Shown here one piece after another: positions 45,241 to 57,248 of a DNA stretch of 64,000 nt. Position numbers and translations under genes: made by a program. Under the pieces are notes generated by a model. That model worked only from the letters and a program-made list of their open reading frames with translations, had not been told where the DNA came from and ran no database searches. The stretch is taken from positions 14,986,835-15,050,834 of the forward strand of contig CM070904.1 of assembly GCA_036417435.1 (NCBI GenBank), written 5' to 3'. The first letter of the stretch is position 1. Each line of letters begins with the position of its first letter. Source of the stretch: Inia geoffrensis. Taxonomy: Eukaryota; Chordata; Mammalia; Artiodactyla; Iniidae.

Positions 45241-47589
45241 ACTACCGCTTCTCAAAGACCAACATCAGTGTCACATTAAAGAAGAGCACTTGGGTTAGAG
45301 TATATACTGGACATCTTGTAAAAACAATCTCCCATAGTGGCACAACTCTCAAACTGCTGATTGGAGTCCTCTCCCAGATATGGCTGAACAAAAACATCTG
45401 CCTTTTCACAACGATACCAGATTCCCCACTGGAGGGAGACACACTTGTTCATGGATGTCTGAGTACCCAGAGGCATACTCTCCCAGCTCCAGATCTGGAT
45501 GATCTCCCCCTAAGAGGGAGAAGATTAGTATTGCCTGAGTCTTGTCTTCCTTTGACTTGCTGGTTATCTGAGCTCCCAGCCATTGCTTTCAGAGGAGTAT
45601 GCAGACAGCTCAGACAGAACTCTGAGCTGATGAAGCTGGGAAGAATGAGCCCCAGCATAATCACCTAAACAAGCTTGCCTTCTTACCTTAGTGTTTGGCA
45701 GAGGGGACATCCCTAATCTTGTTTCCAGCTGTTCCTGCATTTCTATGCTGCCTATCACCTTTTAGACCCAGATGCGATATGAATTATTCATTCGATCTGG
45801 GGCAGGTGCACCCATTTCCTCTCAGGACCCCAGGGGCAAGCATAGGAAATTAATTCACAACGTCTGTAGCTGAAGTCACTTGCAATTTTCACACCAAGGA
45901 AAAAATAAACTGAAGAAGATGGGACTTGAGAAAGCTCAAATGTGTTGAGAATAGTCATCAGCAATTGTTCATTGTTCTATAGAGACAAAAAACGGGTACT
46001 GATTCCTGCATGAAAGGTTTATGTTAGCTATCAAGAAAGAGCTTCTCAGTCTTGGAGGTGACAAGAGATAGTGACTGAAAAGTGTCACAGAAGCTCTTCC
46101 TAATCCTGACACAATAGCACAGAACTGCCTGGACACAGGGGGACGGACCTGCCGACTTCTCAAGGTTCTCCCCAACCTGACTCTTCTGTTATTCACAGAG
46201 TACCACTCCAGAACTAATGAGTTGGAGCTCATACCCTGAAGAGGAGCTGAGTTGGGGGGTCTCTTCCCCCTGGGCATTATATGAGCTTGACGGGCATGCA
46301 TTAGAGATGGACATTGATTGTAGCCCTGAGAGTGGTCAGCCCTCACTACTCTGGATTTCCCAAGAGCCATTTGGTTATGACGTGGTATCATCAGAAATGT
46401 CATTCATGCTGCCATCTTTATCGTTTTAGAGCTGGCTTGCCCTTATTATAAACTTTAAAATATTCTCCAGCAGTCCTGATCCTCTAAACATGTCCTCACC
46501 CATGGGAAACTTCTGGATAGGGAGGATTATTCTTGAGTGTAAGAGTAAAATAACTGTAGACAATTCGACCTTGGTGAGGAGAGGAAGTAATTTTCAGATG
46601 GTCTCCATTGAGCTCTAAAATTCCTCTGAGGTTCCATAGGGTCCCTCAGGTGCAGGGAAGGGCAGAGAATGGATTGACCCCAGTACTAACTAGAGTGACT
46701 TCTGTTTATCTGTTTTACACACTGAATGAAGGGGGGATCATCATTAAAAAGAGCTCAAGGAACACAAATCCAACTCCCTTGACAGATAGAAGCAAGGGGG
46801 ATGCTGAAAGAAAGCCATTTCTTAACCATAAAATATTAAATGGGTTTTACATAAAGAGAATTGTCTAGGAACTTCAAAATCTTAATTCAGTCATATTTCC
46901 TTCTAGAAAAGTCACTTTCATACTGAATGTTTTGACTGTAGATCATGCAATTTTTCCATGACTCAAAAGCCATTGTTTGTTGGGGAGCTATGGGAACAGA
47001 AGGTTTACAAGGTACTAAACTGCCTTTTCAGAATTACCTCGGTAGGAAGACTCTTTTTAAAATTTTTTCTCTTTGCATCCATTTTTGTTATTTCAGTAAT
47101 TGCTCTATCATCTGGACTCTTGGAACAGTTATGCACCTGGCTGAACTGATTCTTTTCACACTTCAATTTGAAAGGAGTCATGCCATAAAATAAAACTACC
47201 CTGATTCTTTTCTTCACTGACATTTTATTTGGTAACTATTTGGCCTTAGCAACCCCTACTGATCGATAAGTGTGAGAGCTACAAGGAAGCCATGTAACTA
47301 TAATTCTAAGTGGATATGGTTATTTATGGCATGAAATTTAGCAAATGCATCTGCTGCTAGGAATATTTGACTTATAAAACTTCCAGGAAAAAATGTCCTT
47401 TAAACACTGAGGGTTGATTTTTTTGGTTAAGATTCTTTTACGGTCATCTTTTAGATCATAACTGATATGATGATTCATTATTGCTATCATTCTGATTATT
47501 AACATACTGTTGTGGTGATGGTAAGATAGGAGCACTCCATATAACTGAACTTTCCATGTAAAAATAATAAAGAGCCATCACTAGTAAAT
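45241..47589. other. No proven gene; unique sequence
   Basis: A 144-codon minus frame (45969-46403) overlaps a plus frame with a decent upstream splice acceptor (46199-46429). Neither has a known domain. No repeat is recognised across 2.3 kb. Confidence 0.5.
46199..46429 (+). other. Weak candidate terminal exon
   Basis: A pyrimidine-rich run ends in 'ttattcacag' at 46198, a good 3' splice-site shape. The frame that follows is open for 76 codons to a TAG at 46427-46429 (…PEEELSWGVSSPWALYELDG…). I recognise no protein family and see no nearby AATAAA. Chance is the more likely explanation. Confidence 0.15.
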
Positions 47590-47775
47590 TTGTTATACGC
47601 CAAGCACCTTATTTACATGATATCTTGTGCTTTAATCCTCATGTTCAAACGCTTTTTTTAGTAAGTGAAGAAACTGAGGCTTCACCATGCTTGGCCACAT
47701 GTCCAGTGGCTCACAACTGGGAATGAAGGACTTGGATTTGGATTTGGATTTGTCTGATTCCAAGGTCCATATTTT
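47590..47775 (-). mobile_element. MIR, antisense
   Basis: 'ttatacgccaagcaccttatttacatg', 'gctttaatcctcatg' and 'gtgaagaaactgaggcttcacc' in antisense MIR order. It includes three ggattt hexamers at about 47732-47750. Confidence 0.75.
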
Positions 47776-48504
47776 TTGTGACCCTATTGGACTAGCTATC
47801 CCACTAAGTGCCATTAGAGGTCCCTGTGGCAAGAAACCTGCATCCTTTTCTTCTAAAAGCAGATTCAGAGCACTCGTTAAGCTTTTCTTGGTAATTCTGA
47901 GCTATCATTGAGAATTTCAAGTTGTTTAAAGGTTCAAAATGAACACTTAAAGACTATGAGAACTTGTGAGAAAACTTATCCCTACATCAATTAAGTTAGA
48001 TATTTCTAGTGTGTATGACTTTAAGTGGCTTTTCTTCCTTCTCTCTCACCAGGAACTCTCACTTCTAGTTTGAGGAGACAAATCACCATGTGTGTTATGA
48101 TTAGGTGGAAAGTAAGAGCAAATAGATTCCAAGTGAGGGCCACTGAGCTCTAACATATGAGCACTAGGACAGCTATGTTGGCTACTCAATAATTTTGTTT
48201 CCTCTTGGATCCTCAGCTGCGTTTCAGATCACTGGTTGCAGGGAAAGTGACTTTGAGTTAAGGATATTTTACCATAATTACTATGATTGCTGCCATTACA
48301 ACTACAAGAACTCTTCTTATATCTTGTCAAATACTGAGATGCTACCAAATACCCTTTAAAGGAATGTTGGTTTGCAAAAACCAAAAAGGCTTTGTTACCT
48401 GGTACATTCATTTATACAGTGTTCCATTGCAAGAATACCTAAAATAGTAATAGGATTCCATGGTTTGTGATAAGTTATATTAACTTTCATTGGTATTGTG
48501 CCAT
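47776..48504. other. No gene seen
   Basis: Unique sequence, nothing to call. Confidence 0.5.
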
Positions 48505-48626
48505 GATTAATTCACTGATCTATCAAACATTAATTGAACACCTACTCAGTACCAGGTACTGTTTTAGGGCCTAAAAATATTGTAGTGAATAGAACAAAGT
48601 CCCAGTCTTCATGGAACTTAGATTCT
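48505..48626 (-). mobile_element. L2 LINE 3' end, antisense
   Basis: 'aacattaattgaacacctactcagtaccaggtactg' and 'gtcccagtcttcatggaactta' are the antisense L2 terminus, cut by an L1 insertion. Confidence 0.7.
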
Positions 48627-48817
48627 TTTTTTTTTTTTTAACATCTTTATTGGAGTATAATTGCTTTACAATGGCGTGTTAGTTTCTGCTTTACAACAAA
48701 ATCAGTTTTATATATATACATATGTTCCCATATCTCTTCCCTCTTGTGTCTCCCTCTCTCCCACCCTCTCTATCCCACCTCTCCAGGTAGTCACAAAGCA
48801 CCGAGCTGATCTCCCTG
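48627..48817 (-). mobile_element. Very short 5'-truncated L1, antisense
   Basis: T-run, then 'aacatctttattggagtataattgc', ending 'gagctgatctccctg'. Only about 190 bp of the 3'UTR. Flanks catggaacttagattct (48610-48626) and catgcaacatatattct (48818-48834) agree at 14 of 17 positions, an aged target-site duplication. Confidence 0.9.
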
Positions 48818-48884
48818 CATGCAACATATATTCTATCAGAGTTTTCTATTTGAATGACAATTTTAAATTATAGTCATATTTGTC

Positions 48885-48985
48885 ATCACATGTGACCTTC
48901 AGAAAAACTCTCAGAACTTGGCAGGGCATGAATCATTCCATTTCACAGATGAAGAAACTTACATGAATTCTTCCCTTTCTGAACC
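48885..48985 (-). mobile_element. MIR fragment, antisense
   Basis: 'catttcacagatgaagaaactt' with preceding decayed MIR sequence. Confidence 0.5.
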
Positions 48986-50014
48986 CAGGAAGGACTGGAT
49001 TTAGTGAAGTTTGTTAGGAGAGAGGAAGCAAATGGGGCTGAGTGTGTGAGGGAGTGAGCACAGGTATGTGAACACCTGGGGGACTTTACAGCTGTGAAGG
49101 CCATGATCCCCGAGCTGAGCTGGATGTGGTTTTAACCTGCTTTGGAGCATCTCCATTCTTGCTCCCATGTCGTCTTCTCTCTGGCTTCTCATCACCACAG
49201 GAACATGTAGCGAATACCAAGGAAGGTTCTGTTGGGCCTGGCGGGGCTCTTCCTCCCTCGGCTATAATGTGTGGCATGTGGGATGGACCCATGGGCACAT
49301 CGTAATGGGATTGTCTGTCCCCATGTGCGAGGGCATCACATGAGAGCAGAGCAGTGACACATCTACCTACAAGAAAGGACATGCTCATCACAAACAGGAC
49401 ATTACACCTCTGCAGAGACTCACTGAAAAAGCATTTACTGCAAGATGCAAACTACACACATTCCTCATCCAGAAGCATTTCTTAAATGTTCAGATGCCCA
49501 TTAATTCCCCAGCAGGGGAGGGGTGTCGTGAGGAGGATATGGGAGCAGCGGGCTGCTGTCGCTGTGACTCATCCTTCAGCTCCCAGAACCTCCACACTTC
49601 AGAACTCCAGGAAGGACTCTCCCTAGCAGAGAGAAGGGGCAGAGTTCCCTGCCTTCGGGAAATTTCTAGGGGCAGAAACATACAGAGAAGCTAAGGAAAT
49701 CCCCGGGAAACTCCCCTAGAAGTCAGCGATGCCTCACCTGCTTAGGCCCACACCCCTTGATTTCTGCCTTCCACCCTCACCCAATGCATCTCATATGTTC
49801 TCCAGGGAGTGCTCCAAAAGATCCACCCACTGAAATAAATCATGTTTTATTTTTATGGCTTCTCATTATCTCAGCTCTCAAATGGGAGTGACTCTGCTAC
49901 TGGCCTGGGACGCTGTGAGGATTGAAAAAAGCTGCAGTGAGAAAAATGGCACAAAATCTGTGACAGGCTGGAGCTCTGCACTAGGCAGCTTCCCTCAGGG
50001 GTCACTCTGTTTTC
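48986..50014. other. No gene seen; moderately GC-rich unique sequence
   Basis: Short open frames on both strands without domains. No repeat recognised. Confidence 0.5.
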
Positions 50015-50215
50015 TGAGGCAGGGCCCAGTCAGGTCTGGGTTTGCATCTCCTTTCATTCTGCACTAACCTCTCTGAATTTAAGTTTCCTCACCGAAAAAT
50101 GGGTGAGGATGCTACTAACACCTACTTCACAGGGCTGTAGTGTGGATTGAATTAATACGATGAATTGCAACTTAGTACAGGGCCTGGCACATGGTAAGTG
50201 CTCGAAAAGTTAAAG
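50015..50215 (+). mobile_element. MIR, sense
   Basis: 'aatttaagtttcctcaccgaaaaatgggtgagg', 'cttcacagggctgtagtgtgg' and 'gggcctggcacatggtaagtgctcg' in MIR order. Confidence 0.85.
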
Positions 50216-51953
50216 GTGAAGTTGGGGATGTGCAGATGGCATCAGATCTTTGATTTTATCCACTGATCACGTGGAGTAAAGATCAGAAAACTTTGTGTAG
50301 CACATTAGACATCTGAAAGGGCAGTCATCTCCACTATTTAATTAGCTTATTATATAGTCTTTAATGATAAAGGATAATCATTTCTTTATAATCCCTCACC
50401 TGACCGATCAAACATTTTTCTGTAACATCCAATCATCTGTTAACTTCATACAAAAGCACTACACTCAGTCTTTCCTTCAGCAATCCAGAGAAAGGAGTCA
50501 GTGATATTATGGCCACTTGAAGATTAGGAGGCTGAGGGCCAAGATGGTTGGAGACACCCACAGGGATGCAGGCTGGCTGATCTCAAGCTGTCCCATTTCC
50601 CGGCCTGTGGTCTATGGATGCACCACTTACCTACCCCCCCTTTCACCACCAGCTGCTGCCTAGATCCATCTGATAGATTCCCTTAGTTGCAAAAAACAGC
50701 AAAAACAAAACTTGAATTAATTTAATCCTAAGTCCTCTCTTTTACCCATAAGGAGCATCATAAAGGTGGCCAGCTCAGGAGTTCTGGTGGTGATGAGAGC
50801 AGTAAAGTGTGGAAGGCGTGGTCCTCGCTAACCAGAAACATGGCAACAAACTGCTGCCACATGGGGGCCCTTAGACACCAGTTACAGCAGCCCTGTGACT
50901 CAGTCCCTGAGAAGGAATGTTCAGGAAAAACATCTGACCAGGTGAAGGGTGATCAGAAAAGAGGAAGAATGGATGAATTTTATGTTTGTTTGAAACAATT
51001 TTGGATTTGCTCTTTAGATATAGAAATCGAGGTTAGCTAATGGTATTCCTATTTAAAAGAGCAAAGTCTTCAAGAGCGGGGTCTCTGGGGATAGCATCAG
51101 GAAGATGCAGTACTAGAGACAGGAGGACTGAAAGTCTGTATTACTGCAAACTGCCTCAAAAGCCTGTTTTTCAGCTATCATTCAGACCTCATTGGTTCTA
51201 ATTTCTTGAAAAGTGGGAGGCTAAGAGACATCCAAAACCATCTGCTTCATTGTTCTGTGGGAAAATGTATGCAGTTAAAGGGGAAAACATTATTTGCCCA
51301 GTGTGATGCTTTCAGTGCTGCCCCATAACTGTTTGACCTTAATATATTAAATATTGTAATGTTTTGTTACATGTCCCAGGGCAAAAAAAAATCAGGCTAT
51401 CACTTATTAGCTTTCTGTTCCTGGATCCTTCCACAGTTGATTCGACTGAGTAGAAGATAGTGGGGAAATCCAAATGTAAAGGTTAAACTCTGTTTTATTA
51501 TGTTTACAGGATTTAAAGGGTAAGTCAGGAAGTGCTTACATAACAGCAAGTGAAAGTGGTGGATTAGTAACCAGAGCGGGACTTAAAAGCGACCTTAATC
51601 CTCCGAATCTCCAGGGGTGAAAGGTCAACCTCTAACACCAGGTTGTGTAAAGAAAGGAGAAGACACAAGCTTCTGTTTCATCATGGCCCTGCTAATCCAC
51701 TGAGGAAATGAGCAGCTGGGGGTCTGGGGAGAGGTGCCCGTCTCCTCCCAGGGAAGCCACCTGTGAATTCAGCCGAGAGGGCGTAATTAAAGTTAGCGGG
51801 GCCCATGCAGGGGGTAGGCCGGACCGACAGCTCCCCGCTGGGGTCTTCCACAGCCTTGAAGGAGTCAACTGTGCTGGGCCCCCTGCCCAAACCTGCAAAC
51901 AGACCCCAGATTTTCCCTGACAGTCTCTTAAGTAGGCTGGTAGCCCAATGACA
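50216..51953. other. No gene seen; unique sequence
   Basis: No repeat family recognised over 1.7 kb. Frames up to about 100 codons near 51.7-52.0 kb are opened partly by the CA repeat and are not credible. Confidence 0.5.
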
Positions 51954-51954
51954 A

Positions 51955-51985
<31 letters not shown>
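51954..51985. repeat. (CA)n microsatellite
   Basis: About 15 CA units. Creates an artificial Cys-Val repeat in minus-strand frames. Confidence 0.96.
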
Positions 51986-51986
<1 letters not shown>

Positions 51987-53993
51987 GCACATGCATGCAC
52001 ATATGCAGTTTATTGGTAACTCTGTGAGGGGTTAGTGGGCATACTAAAAAGGCCAGCTGCTAAGAACATGGGTCCCACAGAAGTATTAATAAATCAGTTC
52101 TTCCTCGCTTTCCCCCTTGCTCACTTGCTCTCCTCTGTCGCTCAACAAAAATGGGAAGAAAAACATTTTTTTCTTACTCATGAATATAAGATTTAAATAG
52201 ATCCTCTAAAATTATAGTCGGCCTTCTCCCCTAGGATTTTAAATACTTTGGGAAATAATTGCCTGTAATAGACTGAAGCGTGTTTATCTAGCTCTCCACC
52301 CCCGACTGTCTATCTATATACCCATCTAACTGTCTCCTACTTATCAATTGGATGTGTGCTTAACACATCTTAAGACACAAAAATAACCCCAAAGGCAAGT
52401 GTGACATCACATGGACATAAGCACTTTTCATGAAAAGCCTACGATTAGGGACAGCAAAATCCGGGATGCAGATCCCTTTTCTTGTCTGCCTGTTTTGGTA
52501 GCCATTTCAGGCCAAGAAAAGTGGAGTCAACTTTCTGATCCCCAACACCAGTCTTTGCCCAAGGAAACATATGTCCCTAACTTCCCCGTTAAGCCACAAT
52601 GTGTTACACGGAATGTTTAAAGTGCACGACTTAGTATACGTCTTTCTTCCACGCATGGACAAATCGGAACTTTGGATACAATCAATTTACGGAAGAAAGT
52701 TCCAACACATTTCAGCACGAAGCTAAAACAGCTTTCAGAGTAGCCGTTCCATATTTATTCTGAACTGGCCTTTATTAAATCACTGGTGAAAAATACGGAG
52801 ATTCGTCTCAGCTGTAGTTTCATCATCTTAAAACAGCAGAGACATTTATCTTACGAAATTGCAGAAGTCGGGCACTGTGCAGACTGATGGCTCAGAGGTG
52901 CTCTTGGCATTAGTATCTGATTGTCTCGCCTAAGGTGTTTATAACGCGTACAGCTGCTAATAGCTTACACTGTTCATTTTTTACAGAATTTGTCGTTTAA
53001 GCATTATGCTTAGAATATCTAAAATATTTCTTCCCTTCTTTTAAAAAATGGTATCAAACTGTTTAATGTGAAGTGTGAAAAGTGCTTAGTTGCATATATT
53101 TCATTCTCTGCCACCTTTTATTTTTCTTCAGAACCCTCAACCCTTTCCTTGGTGTTTCAGAGCCTGGCTCATTCCCATCAACTATTTTCTTCATTAGTCA
53201 AAATTAATAGCCTAACTGCATTTGGAAAATGAAGGGGAAGTTTAAGTATTTGCTGCCCTTGGAATATGGATTTAAAAAATAGATGGGATTTAAGTGCAGG
53301 GCATGAGGATGGAGCCTCAGCCTGATTGGTACTTCAGGGAGACACTGAAGACCTCAGCCTTATTCAAACGCCCAGTGTAACAGAATCCCAGAAAAAAACA
53401 TGACTCGTTATTACACCGATTTGGTTTTCAAAGGGTCAGATTGTGCCTCTTGACACAATCACTTGGCCAGTCGAATTTGAGGCTAAAATGATTCCCCAGC
53501 GTAACTCTCAACGTCCCTCACCTCCATACATTATTTGTGTGGAGACAGGAAGCAGGAATGGAGGTCTTTAAAACTCGAAGCCAAATCAACTGGAAATTCC
53601 AGTCACCGGGGAACTGGTTCGGGAGGGAAGTCAGCTAAAGAAGCTGAGGAAAGGGACTGGTTATGATAAAGGGTTGCAGGGTCAAAAGCTGAGATACAAT
53701 GATTTATTTAAGAAAGAAACAATTTCTAAGTTATGGACACCAAACTAACCCTTAGTCAGAGAGAATAAGGCAGTCCCAAAGGAAGCAGCGTCCAGTGTAT
53801 TCATGGGACAGAAGTCGTGGGAGATTTCAGGACACCAGCAGGCAAACCCGACCAGGATGTCCACGACGGCCTGTTGAAAAGGACCAGACAGGACTTACAT
53901 GCACATAAGGGTTCGAAGGAGGGATTATTTCTTCCTAATCAGCAACCTTTCAAATGCCTTTCCTCATCTCCCGATTTGGAGTCTGATGTTAAG
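51986..53993. other. Repeat-poor block; possible conserved non-coding DNA
   Basis: No SINE, LINE, MIR or microsatellite recognised over 2 kb, unusual for this window. 52.6-53.1 kb is AT-rich yet keeps CpGs (for example ataacgcgtacagctg at 52941-52956) and has two CAGCTG E-boxes (52809-52814, 52951-52956). No coding exon is evident. Regulatory function is a guess from texture only. Confidence 0.35.
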
Positions 53994-54004
53994 AACGAGG
54001 AAAG

Positions 54005-54217
54005 GGCTTCCCTGGTGGCGCGGTGGTTGGGAGTCCGCCCGCCAATGCAGGGGACGCGGGTTCGTGCCCCAGTCCGGGAGGATCCCGCGTGCCGTGGAGC
54101 GGCTGGGACCGTGGGCCGTGGCCGCCGGGCAGGCGCGTCTGGAGCCTGTGCTCCGCAACGGGAGAGGCCACAACAGTGAGAAGCCCGCGTACGGCAAAAA
54201 AAAAAAAAAAAACCAAA
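54005..54217 (+). mobile_element. CHR-type SINE, sense, the most CpG-rich copy
   Basis: Starts 'ggcttccctggtggcgcggtgg' and ends in an A-tail. Flanks aacgaggaaag (53994-54004) and aacgagggaag (54218-54228) are a target-site duplication with one mismatch. CpG is retained at many sites through the body. Confidence 0.96.
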
Positions 54218-54228
54218 AACGAGGGAAG

Positions 54229-54639
54229 CTTGAAGGAAGAATTTGCCTGTTTTCGTTTTGCCTAAATAAAATCAAATGGATTTAAAGTGAAAATGGCTTT
54301 GTCCTATTTAATTCCCAATTTGAGGCAAACTTCGGTAAAGCACAAGCAGGAAACAATGTCTTAGACCTAAAAATCTTCTATTCACTTTTTGAGGCTGTCA
54401 CAAATGAAGGGAACATGTCAGACAGAACAGATACCTAGATTCAAGAAAATAAGACCAACTGCAATCCCTTACCTCACAGATGAACCAGACATTCTGTTCA
54501 AAGCCATAGAGGTAAATGCACAGGGTCCAGGAACTAGAACAACCCATTTTCTAGGGCCAAAGGACACAGGTAACTTCTCTCTTTCACATAGGAGGAAAAA
54601 GGAGAAATTAGGGGACAGCCCTGTTGTCCTGAAGCACGC
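54229..54639. other. No gene seen
   Basis: Unique sequence. A 104-codon frame at 54389-54703 runs into the next MIR and has no domain. Confidence 0.5.
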
Positions 54640-54855
54640 AGGGATGGGGAAGCTCGGGCTGAGGGCCAGCTCTGTCCCTTACCGGCTGTGTGAACTTGGC
54701 TAAGCACTGCACCTTGCTGAGATCTGTCTGGGAAACGGGGGTGATGGTGGCCTCTCTGAAGCATCGCTGGGGGTACTGAGAGGGAGACTGTGAGGAAGCA
54801 CTTAACCCAGGGTCAAGCACAAAGTAAACCCTCCATAAGGACGGCATTTATTATC
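54640..54855 (+). mobile_element. MIR, sense
   Basis: 'ctctgtcccttaccggctgtgtgaacttggctaagc' , 'ctgagatctgtctgggaaacggggg' and 'ccctccataaggacgg' in MIR order. Confidence 0.8.
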
Positions 54856-55984
54856 AATTAACCTGGCAGGCCAGGCACCGTGGTCCAGCTAATTTTCTCT
54901 GTAAGGATCAGCTTTAGTGACCCAGCCAAAAGCCTCTAAGCAACAGAATCCTCCATTTAGGAGAGGGTCATGCCACCTGCTCGCAGAGGCCAACCCCAAA
55001 CCACAGACCTAAAGCTCCCCACAGATGCCAAGTTCGTGTTCCTGCAGCTGCCTGTCCCTTTCTGAACAGATGTCTTCGCCTAGAGCTGGGCATGGGTATC
55101 TTTGTGGCATAACCTGCATGGAATGGAGAGGCTGGAGCTGATTACAGGACTTTAGGCATCACAGTCGGGGCACAGGGAGAGCTGCAACTCCCCAGAAATT
55201 GAGCAAGCCCAGGTGCTGGCATAATATGCATATTTTAGAGAAGGTATCTGGAAAAAGGCAATACAAACACAATTCTCATTTTCATAAAACAGTTTTCTTC
55301 TTTCAAAACAACAAATTATATAAAACTATACAACATACATAGGAAATAAAGGTGCATCCTTATATCCTTTTTAATAAGGACACAATGCACGGAGGTGGTA
55401 CTTCACTCAGGATGCTGAGAGCAATTGGGTAGGCATAACCAATATCAAGTTTCTCCAGGGGGAAAAAACAAAACAAAACAAAGATTCTTTCAATTAAACT
55501 TAGTCTTAACACAGGAAATAAGTGCTTTCTTATAATTTGTGTGACCATGACATCAATCCTCCCTGTTTCAGCCCAGTTTCTTTTTCTCTACAGAGAGATT
55601 CAGGACACAACCGAAGTATTTTCAAAGCAAACAACTCTAACTCCAAAGCCTTGCTTTCAAATTGCTGGTTGAACCGTGACAATCTAAAGAAAGAGTAAAT
55701 GACTTGAATTCCTATTACAGGAATTATTATACATGATAAGAGGTGATTCTGATACCCACATCTTTGCGTTGCTGGTCACCTTCCACTGTGTCACTCTCTT
55801 GTTATGAATAACATTCTTCTGGTTAAGCAGATAATAACAAGAAGAATGAACAAGAAGAAGGTACGGTTTGAAACTCTTTTGCATGGATGGGCTCACTAAT
55901 CCTCACACAACCTCTGGGTCAGGCACCACCACTGAGCTGGTTTGGAGCAGGGCTCTGGTGCGTTTCGGGGACACTGGGAGAGCA
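54856..55984. other. No gene seen; unique sequence
   Basis: No repeat or exon recognised. AT-rich from 55.25 kb. Confidence 0.5.
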
Positions 55985-56095
55985 ACTGGCTGGGGCTCCA
56001 GAACAGAGCCCTGGGTCACTAGCAATGGGTGACTTTGGAAAGTTATTTGAGCCCCTTACCTTTAATCTCCTCATCAGGAAAAAAAAGACAAAGAG
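55985..56095 (+). mobile_element. MIR fragment, sense
   Basis: 'ggctccagaacagagccctggg', 'gggtgactttggaaagttatttgagcccc' and 'atctcctcatcagg' match the 5' and core parts of MIR. Confidence 0.65.
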
Positions 56096-57116
56096 CATAT
56101 GACTTCTATTGTGCTTCTGAATTATGGATAATTATTGCTTTCATAGCACCCAAAAGCCAAGAGCCTATAAAGACCCAGTGTTTATTTTTTCAATGAAATC
56201 ACATCTTGAATGTCAGGCCCGGGTATATTATCTATTGAAGATGTGTTGCTCCAATGAGTTGGGGGGTCCTTGCAAGCTAGTCATATCAGAGAGAAACCAT
56301 AACGGAAAAAGAAAAAAGAAAGCTTGGAAAAGCCTTGCTTGCCAAATCCGATTTTACCACATGTGGCTCCAGTTACCTCAAGGAGTGTCAAGAAAATTTC
56401 AGAGTCAAATTAATTCATTCTCATTTTAAAGTGTGAGGGGAAAATTTCATTTGTCTTTCAAAAATGGAATGAAAAAATAAATGTCTGATATTCCTATATC
56501 AAAAGTGGTATCTGCATGATTGTTGAAGTCTTTTATTTTTACTCTTTCAACATGTTGTTCACTTAAGCTATTAAAAAAAATAATGTTGTTATGTTTATAA
56601 TGGCCTAGAAAGAAAATTATATCCAAGAAGCTTTACAGCTCCTCACGTATGTCATCCCCTCCTGTACCACACCCTAATAGCGAGGATAATAATTTACTCA
56701 CAAAGGTTGATAGCTGACATACCTATGGAAGTTATTCAGCTACTGCATGAGAATTAAAATAAGATTATCTTCTCACCAAGGGAGTTAGTAATCACCCCAG
56801 GCTAAGGCTGTTATAGAGTTCAGAGGAATCTGGGTTCTGAGGATCTTTATTTCTCTATGAAATTAGTAACTTCCTTGCATATTAAATAAATTACACACAA
56901 CCTTAAATACCTATTTTGAAAACACAGACCTGCCCTGCAGGTCTAAAAATAGATTTTTCCTCTAAAAAACTGGCCCATTTTGACCACTTTGGCTTTCGGC
57001 ATTGTCAAAAATATTTTTCCGAAGACCCGATTGCCTCTTTTCCAGCCAGCAAACTTCCCAGAGACAGTGTTCTTTTAGCTGCAGCCCCTGGAGCTGGACA
57101 ACTCATACATCAGTCA
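56096..57116. other. No gene seen; unique sequence
   Basis: A 101-codon frame at 56124-56429 has no known domain. 56.95-57.07 kb is repeat-free. Confidence 0.5.
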
Positions 57117-57159
57117 GAGAGGAAGAGGCGAGAGGGAGGGAGGGGGAGTAGGGGGTATA

Positions 57160-57238
<79 letters not shown>

Positions 57239-57248
57239 GAGAGAGAAA
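57117..57248. repeat. Homopurine/G-rich tract with (TG)n and (GA)n
   Basis: A purine run with G-tracts at 57134-57155, then (TG)n at 57160-57181, then an imperfect (GA)n at 57181-57246. The three simple-repeat types sit directly next to each other. Confidence 0.95.

Noticed and set aside
45969..46403. 144-codon minus-strand frame
   Set aside because: No recognisable family; it overlaps a plus-strand frame that has the better splice signal, and neither shows coding constraint that I can see.
51681..52000. 100-codon minus-strand frames starting Cys-Val repeats
   Set aside because: The start lies in the (CA)n microsatellite and the rest has no domain.
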